This document shows, piece by piece, positions 9,081-16,588 of a stretch of DNA of 64,000 nt (positions are counted from its first letter, which is position 1; each line of letters opens with the position of its first letter). The stretch lies in NCBI GenBank assembly GCA_046349395.1, contig JAXMCK010000004.1:310001-374000 (forward strand). Direction: 5' to 3'. Source of the DNA: JAXMCK01 sp046349395 (lineage in GTDB: Bacteria > Pseudomonadota > Alphaproteobacteria > Geminicoccales > Geminicoccaceae). Under the pieces are notes generated by a model. That model had not been told where the DNA came from, did no database searches, and saw only the letters and a list, made by a program, of their open reading frames with translations. A program made the translations under genes and the position numbers.

Positions 9081-9175
9081 GTCGGTCTCGTGGGATTCTG
9101 GAAGATACGCTCCAGCGGACCCTCCTCGTGGACGTTCCCCAGATCCATCAAGCAGACCCTGAAGGTGACGTTGGC
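9081..9175 (-). pseudogene. decayed 3' fragment (copy 1) of an amino-acid ABC ATPase gene
   Basis: About 95 bp on the minus strand encode VCLMDLGNVHEEGPLERIFQNPT. This lines up with VCFLDGGIVHEEGPPERIFKDPT near the C-terminus of the intact ATPase gene at 11900-12643, and the DNA is visibly similar as well. It has no start and no stop of its own and abuts the vapC remnant. The rest of this interval, 9176-9312, shows no gene that I can support. Confidence 0.7.
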
Positions 9176-9312
9176 GCTGACCTCCATCCGTCGCTCCATT
9201 CGAGCTCGTGCGGTGTCGTTCTTTCGCGAAGTCGAGGTGCATTGCGCGTCGAGGGAGGAACGCCGAGCGCTCACTTCCGCCGGGCGACGTCATGAGGGAG
9301 ACTTCGTCGACG

Positions 9313-10449
9313 ATGCCGAACGCCGAACCCCTCGCCTATGCCGGAGCGCCGGTCGTCGACGGCGTGCGCTCCCGCTTTGTCGACACCGGCACCGGTCTCC
9401 GGATGCATCTGCTCGAAGCGGGCACGCCCGGGCAACCTGTCGTCCTGCTGCTGCACGGCTTTCCGGAATTGGCCTACAGCTGGCGACATCAACTGCCGGC
9501 GCTGGCTGCCGCCGGCTACCACGCGATGGCACCCGACCAGCGGGGCTACGGAAGGACCACCGGCTGGGACGGGCGCTTCGAGGCCGACCTGGCACCTTAC
9601 CGGCTGTTCAATCTCGCCAAGGACGTCCTGGCCCTGGTCCGAGCACTGGGTCTGCCCGGGGTCACCGCCGTGATCGGGCACGACTTCGGCTCCTTCGTCG
9701 CGGGCTGCTGCGCGCTGATGCGACCCGATGTGTTCCCTGCCGTGGCACTCATGAGCGCGCCGTTCGGCGGCGCACCCCGGCTGGGTGCGGCGCCGCCTTT
9801 CGACATGGTGGCTGCTCTCGCTGCGCTCGACCCGCCACGACAGCACTATCAGTGGTGCTATTCGACGCCGCAGGCCGACCTCGACATGCACGTCCCGCCG
9901 GGCGGCCTGCACGCCTTCCTGCGCGCCTACTATCACGTGAAGAGCGCCGACTGGCCGCATAATGCACCGCACCCGCTCGACGGCTGGAGCGGCGCCTCGC
10001 TGGCGGCCCTACCGCACTACTACATCATGCCTGCCGACACCGGCATGCCAGCCGCCGTGGCCGCCCACGCACCCTCGGCCGACGAGGCGGCTCGCTGTGC
10101 CTGGCTCGACGACATGAATCTTGCGGTCTACACGGCCGAGTTCGCGCGCACCGGCTTCCAAGGCGGGCTGAACTGGTACCGCTGCATCACCGACCCGGCA
10201 CAGATGCGCGATCTGCAGATGTTCGATGGTGCCCACATCACCGTGCCGGCCTGCTTCATCGCCGGTGCCGCCGATTGGGGTATCTACCAGAACCCCGGCG
10301 CGTTCGAGCGCATGCAGCACGACGTCTGCACACGTTTCACCGGCGCCAGTCTCGTTCCCGGCGCAGGCCACTGGGTCCAGCAAGAGCAGCCGGCGCAGGT
10401 AAACCCGCTGCTGCTGAACTTCCTGCGGGGCGCCCGCGACAGGGTCTGA
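9313..10449 (+). CDS. alpha/beta hydrolase, epoxide-hydrolase-like
   Basis: 378 residues from the ATG at 9313 (GAGGGAG at 9294-9300, 12 nt away). The ATG at 9292 is an alternative with a poorer ribosome site. The oxyanion motif is LLLHGFPELAYSW, and the nucleophile elbow is GHDFGS, in which the nucleophile is Asp, as in epoxide hydrolases and haloalkane dehalogenases. DQRGYG and a terminal GAGHWVQQE (catalytic His) are also present. Soluble epoxide hydrolases open epoxides to diols through an Asp-ester intermediate. The gene is isolated, flanked on both sides by fragments of an ABC ATPase gene, and looks inserted. Confidence 0.85.
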   Translation: MPNAEPLAYAGAPVVDGVRSRFVDTGTGLRMHLLEAGTPGQPVVLLLHGFPELAYSWRHQLPALAAAGYHAMAPDQRGYGRTTGWDGRFEADLAPYRLFNLAKDVLALVRALGLPGVTAVIGHDFGSFVAGCCALMRPDVFPAVALMSAPFGGAPRLGAAPPFDMVAALAALDPPRQHYQWCYSTPQADLDMHVPPGGLHAFLRAYYHVKSADWPHNAPHPLDGWSGASLAALPHYYIMPADTGMPAAVAAHAPSADEAARCAWLDDMNLAVYTAEFARTGFQGGLNWYRCITDPAQMRDLQMFDGAHITVPACFIAGAADWGIYQNPGAFERMQHDVCTRFTGASLVPGAGHWVQQEQPAQVNPLLLNFLRGARDRV

Positions 10450-10480
10450 TGGTGACCATCGGGACCTGACGGCTGCGCAT

Positions 10481-10702
10481 CGACAACCGTCCCGGCTCGA
10501 TGATCCGCTTCGGGAACCCCTTCGTCGGGTCCCTGAAGATCCGCACGGGCGGCCCCTCCTCTTGGACAACCCCGCCGTTGAGCAAGCGGAGATCGGAGGC
10601 CACGTCGCGGGTAAATCCCATTCCGTGGCTGGCCTTGATGATCGTTACGGAATCTCGCGCCTGCGGGCGGACAATGCCTCGCACCCCGGCGACCAACCCG
10701 GG
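10481..10702 (-). pseudogene. decayed 3' fragment (copy 2) of an amino-acid ABC ATPase gene
   Basis: About 220 bp align with the 3' end of the intact ATPase gene (11900-12130). The encoded piece reads SVTIIKASHGMGFTRDVAS, VVQEEGPPVRIFRDPT and KRIIEPGRL. The stop is lost (TAG to TCG), there is a 12-bp deletion near the end, and the upstream two thirds, including Walker A, Walker B and the signature, are absent. The remaining bases to 10793 hold no supported gene. Confidence 0.75.
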
Positions 10703-10793
10703 AGGAAGGTCGGGCGATGCGGAGACCAGCGCCGCCCGGTTACTCCCACCACCGCAGGTGCACCGACCGGCAGCAGGGCGGTCGGGCCGGTGA

Positions 10794-11261
10794 TCACGAT
10801 CCCCCGCTGCTCTGGCTCACGGCGGCATCTGCACCGCCCTCCGGCATCGTGGCGAAGGCCGGCAAAGTCGGATCCAGCCGGTCCCATGACGGCGCCCGGC
10901 TGGCATAGACGATCATCTGCGGCTTGACGATTTCAGGGTCGTCGAGCGCAGACGCCCGCAGGAACACCATGCCCGGCATCGCTGCATTCTTCGACAGCAG
11001 CGGAGATCCACAAATGCCGCAAAAGCCGCGGCTCACGCGATGACCGCTGTCGGCGGCGCTTTCGTAGAAGGTCACGTCGCCGGTCATCGCGAAGGCCGTC
11101 TCCGGCACCATCGCGTGGGTGCAGTGCCCGGTGCCGCTCGATCGGCGACAGTCGACGCAGTAGCAATGGCCGGCGAGTTGCACCGCTGCGCGGCTCTCGA
11201 ACCGGACAGCACCGCACAGACAGCCTCCCCTGAACACGACCTGCTGGTCGTCTTGCGCCAT
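10794..11261 (-). CDS. GFA family (CENP-V/GFA) zinc-binding protein
   Basis: 155 residues from the ATG at 11261, preceded by GGGAGGGG. The family's cysteine pattern is clear: GGCLCGAVRFE, then CYCVDCRRSSGTG, then GFCGICGSPL. These bind structural and catalytic zinc. The prototype was described as glutathione-dependent formaldehyde-activating enzyme, but many members have no known reaction, so substrate is open. Divergently transcribed from an HxlR regulator across two perfect operators, which suggests control by an electrophile-sensing regulator. Confidence 0.88.
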   Translation of the reverse strand: MAQDDQQVVFRGGCLCGAVRFESRAAVQLAGHCYCVDCRRSSGTGHCTHAMVPETAFAMTGDVTFYESAADSGHRVSRGFCGICGSPLLSKNAAMPGMVFLRASALDDPEIVKPQMIVYASRAPSWDRLDPTLPAFATMPEGGADAAVSQSSGGS

Positions 11262-11278
11262 GTGCCCCTCCCGTGGTT

Positions 11279-11297
11279 CACTTGCCTTTTGCAAGTG
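11279..11297. promoter_or_regulatory. HxlR-type operator, copy 1
   Basis: CACTTGC-CTTTT-GCAAGTG, a perfect 7-bp inverted repeat with a 5-bp spacer. It lies 18 bp before the GFA start, within its promoter region. Confidence 0.8.
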
Positions 11298-11307
11298 ATA
11301 TGGCGCT

Positions 11308-11326
11308 CACTTGCGAAACGCAAGTG
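11308..11326. promoter_or_regulatory. HxlR-type operator, copy 2
   Basis: CACTTGC-GAAAC-GCAAGTG, with the same arms as copy 1 and centred 29 bp from it, 16 bp before the HxlR start. Two identical sites between divergent genes indicate repression of both by the HxlR protein. Confidence 0.8.
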
Positions 11327-11341
11327 AAAAGGTCTCTCGTC

Positions 11342-11764
11342 ATGGTGAAGGCCCGAAGAGATGCGCGCTCGCATTGTCCGATCAATTTCGGCCTCGAGAT
11401 CTTCGGCGACCGCTGGACGCTGCTCGTGCTTCGCGACCTTCTTCTGCAGGGCAAACGCAGCTTCAAAGAGTTCCAGAGTTCCGAAGAAGGCATCTCGACG
11501 AACATTCTCGCCGATCGGCTGGAGCGGCTCACACGCTCGGGCCTCGTCACTGCCGAGCGTGTCCCGGGCGACAACCGTCAGATCCGCTACGAGCCGACAG
11601 CACGAGGCCACGCGCTGCTCCCGGTTCTGGTCGAGATGGCTTACTGGGGCGCCAAGTACGACCCTCAGACCGCGGCGCCGGGGTCCTTCATCCAGGCCTA
11701 CGACACGGATCGGGCCGGATTGCTCGAATCGATCCGGACCGGGACCGACCCGTCCAAGGGCTGA
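11342..11764 (+). CDS. HxlR family transcriptional regulator
   Basis: 140 residues from the ATG at 11342 (AAAGG upstream). The conserved HxlR winged-helix phrases are present: CPINFGLEIFGDRWTLLVLRD, FKEFQSSEEGISTNILADRL, LVTAERVPGDNRQIRYEPTARG. The first Cys is at the position used for redox or electrophile sensing in YodB/HypR-type members. It probably represses itself and the divergent GFA gene through the two CACTTGC repeats. 11765-11899 holds no gene. Confidence 0.9.
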   Translation: MVKARRDARSHCPINFGLEIFGDRWTLLVLRDLLLQGKRSFKEFQSSEEGISTNILADRLERLTRSGLVTAERVPGDNRQIRYEPTARGHALLPVLVEMAYWGAKYDPQTAAPGSFIQAYDTDRAGLLESIRTGTDPSKG

Positions 11765-11899
11765 TCGGACCCGTCAGGGTATCGCATCGGCCTCGGCGAG
11801 CAGCGGAGGCGGCATGGCATCCCGACGACCAACCAAGGCTCCGAGCGGTTTCTCGACCGGGCAAGAGCCGGGACACCGCTCCGGTCCAGGCTATCTCCC

Positions 11900-12643
11900 C
11901 TACAACCGCCCCGCCTCGATGATCCGCTTCAGGAACCCCCGCGTGCGCTCGCTCGTCGGGTCCTTGAAGATCCGCTCCGGCGGTCCTTCCTCGTGGACGA
12001 TGCCGCCGTCGAGGAAGCAGACCTTGGAGGCGACGTCGCGGGCGAAGCCCATCTCGTGGGTGGCCATGATGATCGTCATGCCCTCCCGCGCCAGCTGGCG
12101 GACGATGCCCAGCACCTCCGCGACGAGTTCGGGGTCGAGAGCCGAGGTGATCTCGTCGAGCAGCAGGACCATGGGCTCCATGGCGAGTGCCCGGACGATG
12201 GCCACACGCTGCTGCTGGCCGCCCGAGAGACGGTCCGGATACTCCTTCGCCTTCGCCTCCAGGCCGATGCGGGCCAGGAGCTGCATCGCCCGCTCCTCGG
12301 CCTCCTTGCGGGAAACACCCCGCACTTGGACGGGGGCGAGCGTGATGTTCTCCAGCACGGTCATATGCGGGAACAGATTGTAGCTCTGGAAGACGATGCC
12401 GACGTCGCGGCGTAGCAGGTCGAGGTCGACACCGGGGCCGCTGACGCGGTCGTCGTGCAGGCGAATCTCGCCCTCCTGGATCGGCTCCAGGCCGTTGATG
12501 CAGCGCAGCAGGGTCGACTTCCCGCAACCCGAGGGGCCGATCAGACAGACGACGGCATGCGCCTCGACGTCGAGGTCGATGCCTTTCAGCACCTCGAACT
12601 GGCCGTAGCGCTTGTGGACCTGCTTGATCTCGACCAGCGCCAT
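11900..12643 (-). CDS. amino-acid ABC transporter ATP-binding protein
   Basis: 247 residues. Walker A GPSGCGKST (about 36-44), Q-loop SYNLFPH, signature LSGGQQQR and Walker B VLLLDEITSALDP followed by the switch His in MATHEMGFA identify a polar-amino-acid (HisP/GlnQ) family ATPase. It powers uptake with the permease and binding protein encoded just upstream, and its ATG overlaps the permease stop (ATGA). The 3' end of this gene recurs as two decayed copies at 9081-9175 and 10481-10702. Confidence 0.93.
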   Translation of the reverse strand: MALVEIKQVHKRYGQFEVLKGIDLDVEAHAVVCLIGPSGCGKSTLLRCINGLEPIQEGEIRLHDDRVSGPGVDLDLLRRDVGIVFQSYNLFPHMTVLENITLAPVQVRGVSRKEAEERAMQLLARIGLEAKAKEYPDRLSGGQQQRVAIVRALAMEPMVLLLDEITSALDPELVAEVLGIVRQLAREGMTIIMATHEMGFARDVASKVCFLDGGIVHEEGPPERIFKDPTSERTRGFLKRIIEAGRL

Positions 12644-13743
12644 CAGCCGGCCCTCGTGCGGCGCTGCTCGCGCTCCAGCAGCCGGTCGACCCAGCGTGCC
12701 TGCGGGATTGTGATCAGGACGAAGAGGAAGGCCACCGTCGTCACCGAGGACAGGTTGAAGTGGTTGCTGGCCACGATCTTCGCCTGGTTGAAGGCGTCGA
12801 TCGCCCCGATGACGTTCACGAGGGCGGTGTCCTTCTGCAGCGAGATGAAGTCGTTCAGCAGCGGCGGGATGATCCGGCGCACGGCCTGCGGCACCACCAC
12901 GAAGCGCAGCGTCTGGAAGAAGCTGAGACCCAGCGAGCGGGCGGCGGCCACCTGGCTCCAGTGCACGCTCTCGATGCCGGCCCGGTACACCTCGGCGACA
13001 TAGGCGCCGTAGGTCAGCGTCAGCGCCAGGATGGCGTACCATTCGGGCGGCCAGTTGCCGAGGAGCGGCAGGCCGGTCAGTGGCAGGCCGAAGCCGACGA
13101 GATAGATGCAGATGATCGCCGGCAGGCCGCGGAAGACGTCGGTGTAGACCGTGGCGATCATGCGGATCGGCCGGCCGGCCTCGCCCGGGATCAGGCGGGC
13201 GACCGCCACCACGAGCCCCCAGACCAGGACCAGGATCTCGGCGACGACGAAGATGAAGATGTTGAGCCAGAAGGCGTCGAGGATGAGCCAGAACGAGTCC
13301 TGGATCAGCGGCAGGTAGAAGAAGGTCCGCGCCACCGCGGCGTCGTTGGCGATCATGAAGACGGCGGCGATGACGACGAGCAGGGCCGCCGCCGCGTAGC
13401 CCAGCGCCACGCCCGAGGCCGTCTCGCCGGCCGCGGTCTCGACCCGCGCGGTGACGAGATCGCCCGGAATGGCCTCCCTCGCCCGCTTCGCCGCCTGCCG
13501 GCCCCGCCAGGCGGGGATCAGCAGCAGCAGCGTGCCGGCGGCGAAGACGAAGAGCAGGATGTCGGTGAGCGAGGAGCCGATGCCGCCGCCGGCCATGGAG
13601 CGGCGGACGGCCTCGGCGACCCAGAACGACACCGCGATCACGCCGAAGACCACCGCCAGAGCGACGGCCGAGAGCGTGCTCGGCGGCTTTGGAACCGAGG
13701 GCGGCCGCCCGCGAAGGACGGCCGCCGTGGGCTCGTCGCTCAC
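12643..13743 (-). CDS. amino-acid ABC transporter permease
   Basis: 366 residues from the GTG at 13743, which overlaps the TGA of the binding-protein gene. The C-terminal two thirds is a HisM/GlnP-type permease with the EAA loop WSQVAAARSLGLSFFQTLRF and PQAVRRIIPPLLN, which contacts the ATPase. The N-terminal ~150 residues add extra membrane segments (AVALAVVFGVIAVSFWV, LLLFVFAAGTLLLLI), like the longer AapQ/AapM-type permeases. A single permease gene suggests a homodimer. Confidence 0.9.
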   Translation of the reverse strand: MSDEPTAAVLRGRPPSVPKPPSTLSAVALAVVFGVIAVSFWVAEAVRRSMAGGGIGSSLTDILLFVFAAGTLLLLIPAWRGRQAAKRAREAIPGDLVTARVETAAGETASGVALGYAAAALLVVIAAVFMIANDAAVARTFFYLPLIQDSFWLILDAFWLNIFIFVVAEILVLVWGLVVAVARLIPGEAGRPIRMIATVYTDVFRGLPAIICIYLVGFGLPLTGLPLLGNWPPEWYAILALTLTYGAYVAEVYRAGIESVHWSQVAAARSLGLSFFQTLRFVVVPQAVRRIIPPLLNDFISLQKDTALVNVIGAIDAFNQAKIVASNHFNLSSVTTVAFLFVLITIPQARWVDRLLEREQRRTRAG

Positions 13744-14582
13744 GGCTTGAAGTAGGTGATCGCCGTGGGATCGGCACCCCACGCCTCGGCCAGGTACTTG
13801 CCGGCCAGTTTCTTCACCGTGCCGTCGTCCAGCATCGACTGGATCACCTGGTCGAGCACGGCGGCGTTCGCCGAGCCCTTGGGATAGATCCCGCCATAGC
13901 TTTCGCCGGTCGTGTACTGGCCGACGACCTCCATCTTGCCGCCCGACTGCGCGGCCTGGCTCAACACGATCGCCGTGTCGGTCATCGCGGCGTCGATCTG
14001 ATTGGCGAGCAATGCCGTGAACATCGAGGGCGTGTCCGGGAACACCTTGGCCGGTGTTTCGGGCTTAAGCGTGCTCTCGACGAAGGTGGCACCCGTCGTC
14101 GCCTGCTGCACGCCGATGCGCTTCGACTTGATGTTGTCGCCGGTGACGTCGGCGCCCTTCTTCACCAGCACGCCGGCATCCGAGCTGAAATAGGGGACCG
14201 AGAAGTCCACCACCTTCTTGCGCTCGTCGGTGATCGAGGCCTGCGAGAGGGCCAGGTCGTAGTTGCGCGTCTGGCCGGCGACGAGGGCGTCCCAGGCGAC
14301 GTTCACCACGCCGACCTTATCGAGGCCCAAACGGTGGGCCATCTCGGCCGCCATGCAGTACTCGAAGCCGTCCTTGATCGTGTCCGGCGTGTCGCCGTTC
14401 CAGAAGCCCGGAGCCGGCAGGTTCACCTCGACGGTGAGTTGCCCGGCGACGGCCGGTGTCATCGAGAACTGTCCCTTGGCGCCGGTGACCTCGCAATTGC
14501 CGATCGTTTCGGCATGGGCGGTTCCGGCGAGTAGTGCTGCACCCAGCGCAAGAACGCCGAGCTTGAAGCGTGACGGACCCAT
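13740..14582 (-). CDS. amino-acid ABC transporter substrate-binding protein
   Basis: 280 residues from the ATG at 14582, with GGAGGGA just upstream. The signal peptide ends in AGTAHA, followed by a type II periplasmic binding fold with family phrases WDALVAGQTRNYDLALSQASIT, VDFSVPYFSSDAGVLV and SMLDDGTVKKLAGKYL. It is the first gene of the transporter operon. Ligand cannot be read from the sequence, beyond a polar amino acid or similar small molecule. Confidence 0.92.
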   Translation of the reverse strand: MGPSRFKLGVLALGAALLAGTAHAETIGNCEVTGAKGQFSMTPAVAGQLTVEVNLPAPGFWNGDTPDTIKDGFEYCMAAEMAHRLGLDKVGVVNVAWDALVAGQTRNYDLALSQASITDERKKVVDFSVPYFSSDAGVLVKKGADVTGDNIKSKRIGVQQATTGATFVESTLKPETPAKVFPDTPSMFTALLANQIDAAMTDTAIVLSQAAQSGGKMEVVGQYTTGESYGGIYPKGSANAAVLDQVIQSMLDDGTVKKLAGKYLAEAWGADPTAITYFKP

Positions 14583-14663
14583 TATTCCCTCCACTTTTCG
14601 TTGCCGAGGGCCGGGCGCGGCGAGGGTCTCGCCTGCCCGCCATGGGTCACTCTGGCATGCTGC

Positions 14664-14695
14664 GCGCCCGCCCGATAGCCTGATCGGGCGGGCGC
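14664..14695. terminator. strong GC hairpin between the SBP promoter and the DUF2852 gene
   Basis: A 13-bp perfect stem (GCGCCCGCCCGAT paired with ATCGGGCGGGCGC) closes a 6-nt loop. It lies 33 bp past the stop of the minus-strand DUF2852 gene. There is no U-tract on the minus strand and only CTATTTC on the plus strand, so a terminator role is plausible but not classical. Confidence 0.45.
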
Positions 14696-14727
14696 CTATT
14701 TCGTGGGCAGAAGGTGTCTAGGGGAGA

Positions 14728-15126
14728 TCAGCCCTCGGCTGCAGGTGCCTCGGGGCTCCGCCGGCGCTCGGCCATGAACTGGTCGAACTCGGCCTTGTCC
14801 TTGGCCATCCGCAGCCGCTCGAGGAAGCCGCGGAACTCGCGCTCCTCCTCCTCCAGCCGCCGCAGCGTCTCGTCGCGATACTCCTGGAAGGCGCGGTTGC
14901 CTGTGCCGCCCCCATCGGAGCCCCAGCGCGAGCGGCGGCCACGCTTGCCCCAGCCCTCGCCATCCATGTTGAACCAGCGTCCGCGACCGCCGCAGCTCAT
15001 CCTTCCACTCCCGATAGCGAAGGCCAGGACGGCTAGGCCGAGGGGCCAGAAAATCGCGAAAGCCAGGACCACGAAGGCGATCCAGGCGGGCTTGCCGAAC
15101 TCGTCGAGCCTGGCAGCGAAGGCCAT
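14728..15126 (-). CDS. DUF2852 family membrane-anchored protein
   Basis: 132 residues from the ATG at 15126 (GGAGG nearby). One membrane segment (PAWIAFVVLAFAIFWPLGLAVLAFAI) is followed by a Gly/Arg-rich loop and the family's conserved tail GNRAFQEYRDETLRRLEEEE and KAEFDQFM, a coiled coil. DUF2852 is common in alphaproteobacteria and has no assigned function. A TetR operator-like site (15143-15161) lies 17 bp upstream, so it is probably regulated by the TetR protein encoded before it. Confidence 0.88.
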   Translation of the reverse strand: MAFAARLDEFGKPAWIAFVVLAFAIFWPLGLAVLAFAIGSGRMSCGGRGRWFNMDGEGWGKRGRRSRWGSDGGGTGNRAFQEYRDETLRRLEEEEREFRGFLERLRMAKDKAEFDQFMAERRRSPEAPAAEG

Positions 15127-15142
15127 CCGAACCTCCAAGTTA

Positions 15143-15161
15143 ATGTAAGTAACATTTACAT
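15143..15161. promoter_or_regulatory. TetR operator candidate, site 1 (DUF2852 promoter)
   Basis: ATGTAA-N7-TTACAT inverted repeat in the 54-bp gap between the TetR gene and the DUF2852 gene. Same arms and spacing as the site upstream of the TetR gene. Confidence 0.7.
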
Positions 15162-15180
15162 ACCGCGGCCGCGAGGAATG

Positions 15181-15801
15181 TCAAGGAGCCGACGAGGGCA
15201 GACCCAGTCCCTGCAGGTAGACCAGCAGCCCCGCCTCCAGCAGGTCCTCGGGCGTCATCGGCAGCTTGCGCCGCGCCGCGTCGCCCCGCCCGAAGAGAGC
15301 CGCGATCCCGTGCGCGAGCGACCACATGTGCAGTGCCACCATCAGCGCCGGTGCGCTCTTCGCCGGCGGCAGGAGCCGGCAGACCTTCTCGGCTGCGGTG
15401 CGCAGGATCTGGAACGCCCGATCGCCCGCCTGCTGCAGGTCGGGATGCGCCTCCAGCGGCAGGCCGGATTCGAACATCGCCGAATAATAGGCGGGCTCGG
15501 TGCTGGCGAAGGCCAGATACGCCTTGCCGATATTGCCGAACGCCGTGACCGGGTCGGGCTTCCCCTCGTTCCAGGCGTGGCCGAGCATCGCCTCGAATCG
15601 GGTGAAGCCCTGCCGCGCCACGTCGGCCAGGAGATCGTCGCGGTCGCGGAAATGACGGTAGGGTGCCGCCGGGCTGACGCCCGCGGAGCGTGCAGCTTCC
15701 GCGAAGGTGAACCCACCGGGCCCCTTCTCCGCGATCAGGCTCAGCGCCGCGCGGATCAGCGCCTCGCGCAGATTGCCGTGATGATAGCCCCGCCGCTCCA
15801 T
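15181..15801 (-). CDS. TetR/AcrR family transcriptional regulator
   Basis: 206 residues. The N-terminal HTH is clear (LREALIRAALSLIAEKG, FTFAEAARSAGVSPAAPYRHF, about 11-51). The rest is a helical ligand-binding domain resembling the WHG-type TetR C-terminus. Identical-architecture sites lie upstream of its own start (15820-15838) and before DUF2852 (15143-15161), so it likely represses both. Inducer unknown. Confidence 0.9.
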   Translation of the reverse strand: MERRGYHHGNLREALIRAALSLIAEKGPGGFTFAEAARSAGVSPAAPYRHFRDRDDLLADVARQGFTRFEAMLGHAWNEGKPDPVTAFGNIGKAYLAFASTEPAYYSAMFESGLPLEAHPDLQQAGDRAFQILRTAAEKVCRLLPPAKSAPALMVALHMWSLAHGIAALFGRGDAARRKLPMTPEDLLEAGLLVYLQGLGLPSSAP

Positions 15802-15819
15802 GCCCTCGCCGATCTTGGG

Positions 15820-15838
15820 ATGTGACGAGGCTTTACAT
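15820..15838. promoter_or_regulatory. TetR operator candidate, site 2 (autoregulatory)
   Basis: ATGTGA-N7-TTACAT, 19 bp before the TetR start codon on the minus strand. It differs by one base from site 1. Confidence 0.65.
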
Positions 15839-15873
15839 GATGCGGCTGCACACCTCCAGCGAGCCCTCGCGGC

Positions 15874-16485
15874 TCACATGGGCGGCTTGAGGCCATCCTT
15901 GCCGACCGCCACGCGGTCCGTGGTGAGTACACCGTCGTCCGCCTTCTTCGCGGTCAGGAACACCCAGGCACCCGGCACCAGCAGGCCCGCATCGCCGGGT
16001 GCCAGCGTCACGATCGGGATACCCGGCGGCACCTCCAGCTCCTTCTGCCCGTCCTTGTATTCGAGGGTGAGGACGCGTGCCGTGACATCGCCGACCGTGG
16101 CGTCGACCGTGCCGTTGGTCATCGTGCTGTCCGGCGTCAGGTCCCACGGCCGATGCCCCTCGCCGACACCCTTCATCGAGGGCGGGAAGATCACGATCTC
16201 CTGCGCCAGCAGCCGGCCATTGTCCTCAGGGGTCGCTGCCGCCCCGATATAGCTGCCGGGAGCGATCGACTGCAGGTCGGCCGGCAGCACGGCACTGATC
16301 TTCGCATCGTCGGTGAGCGTGAGCGTCACCGTCGGCCCCTCGCGCGAGACCACCGTCAGCGTGTGCCCGTCGACAGCCGTGATCTGGCCCCGGATGCGGG
16401 CCGTCTCCTCGGCCGCGTGCAGCGAGCCCAAAGCAGCCACGGCCAGCGGCAGCACGAACACAAGACGTCGGCGAAATCGAACCAT
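15874..16485 (-). CDS. exported beta-rich protein, DUF5666-like, function unknown
   Basis: 203 residues from the ATG at 16485. Signal peptide (FRRRLVFVLPLAVAALGSLHAAE) followed by repeated OB-like beta segments: RIRGQITAVDGHTLTVVSREGPTVTLTL and a second copy-like stretch VGDVTARVLTLEYKDGQKELEVPPGIPI. This alternation is typical of DUF5666-type periplasmic proteins, but the family assignment is from pattern only. Divergent from the SGNH hydrolase gene with a TTGCGA/TCGCAA inverted repeat between. Confidence 0.6.
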   Translation of the reverse strand: MVRFRRRLVFVLPLAVAALGSLHAAEETARIRGQITAVDGHTLTVVSREGPTVTLTLTDDAKISAVLPADLQSIAPGSYIGAAATPEDNGRLLAQEIVIFPPSMKGVGEGHRPWDLTPDSTMTNGTVDATVGDVTARVLTLEYKDGQKELEVPPGIPIVTLAPGDAGLLVPGAWVFLTAKKADDGVLTTDRVAVGKDGLKPPM

Positions 16486-16514
16486 CCACGACACTCCGGA
16501 CAGGCGGGCACGGA

Positions 16515-16534
16515 TTGCGATATGCGCGTCGCAA
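16515..16534. promoter_or_regulatory. inverted repeat between divergent genes
   Basis: TTGCGA-N8-TCGCAA in the 103-bp gap between the minus-strand exported protein and the plus-strand SGNH hydrolase. Possible shared operator. Confidence 0.4.
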
Positions 16535-16588
16535 GCTATCAGCAACGCATCACGTGCCGGTGAGTCACCCGGCCCTTCGAGGACCAGC

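Noticed and set aside
8804..9274. 156-codon minus-strand open frame beside tRNA-Arg as a gene
   Set aside because: Only ~25 residues resemble an ABC ATPase C-terminus; the rest is out-of-frame vapC and noise.
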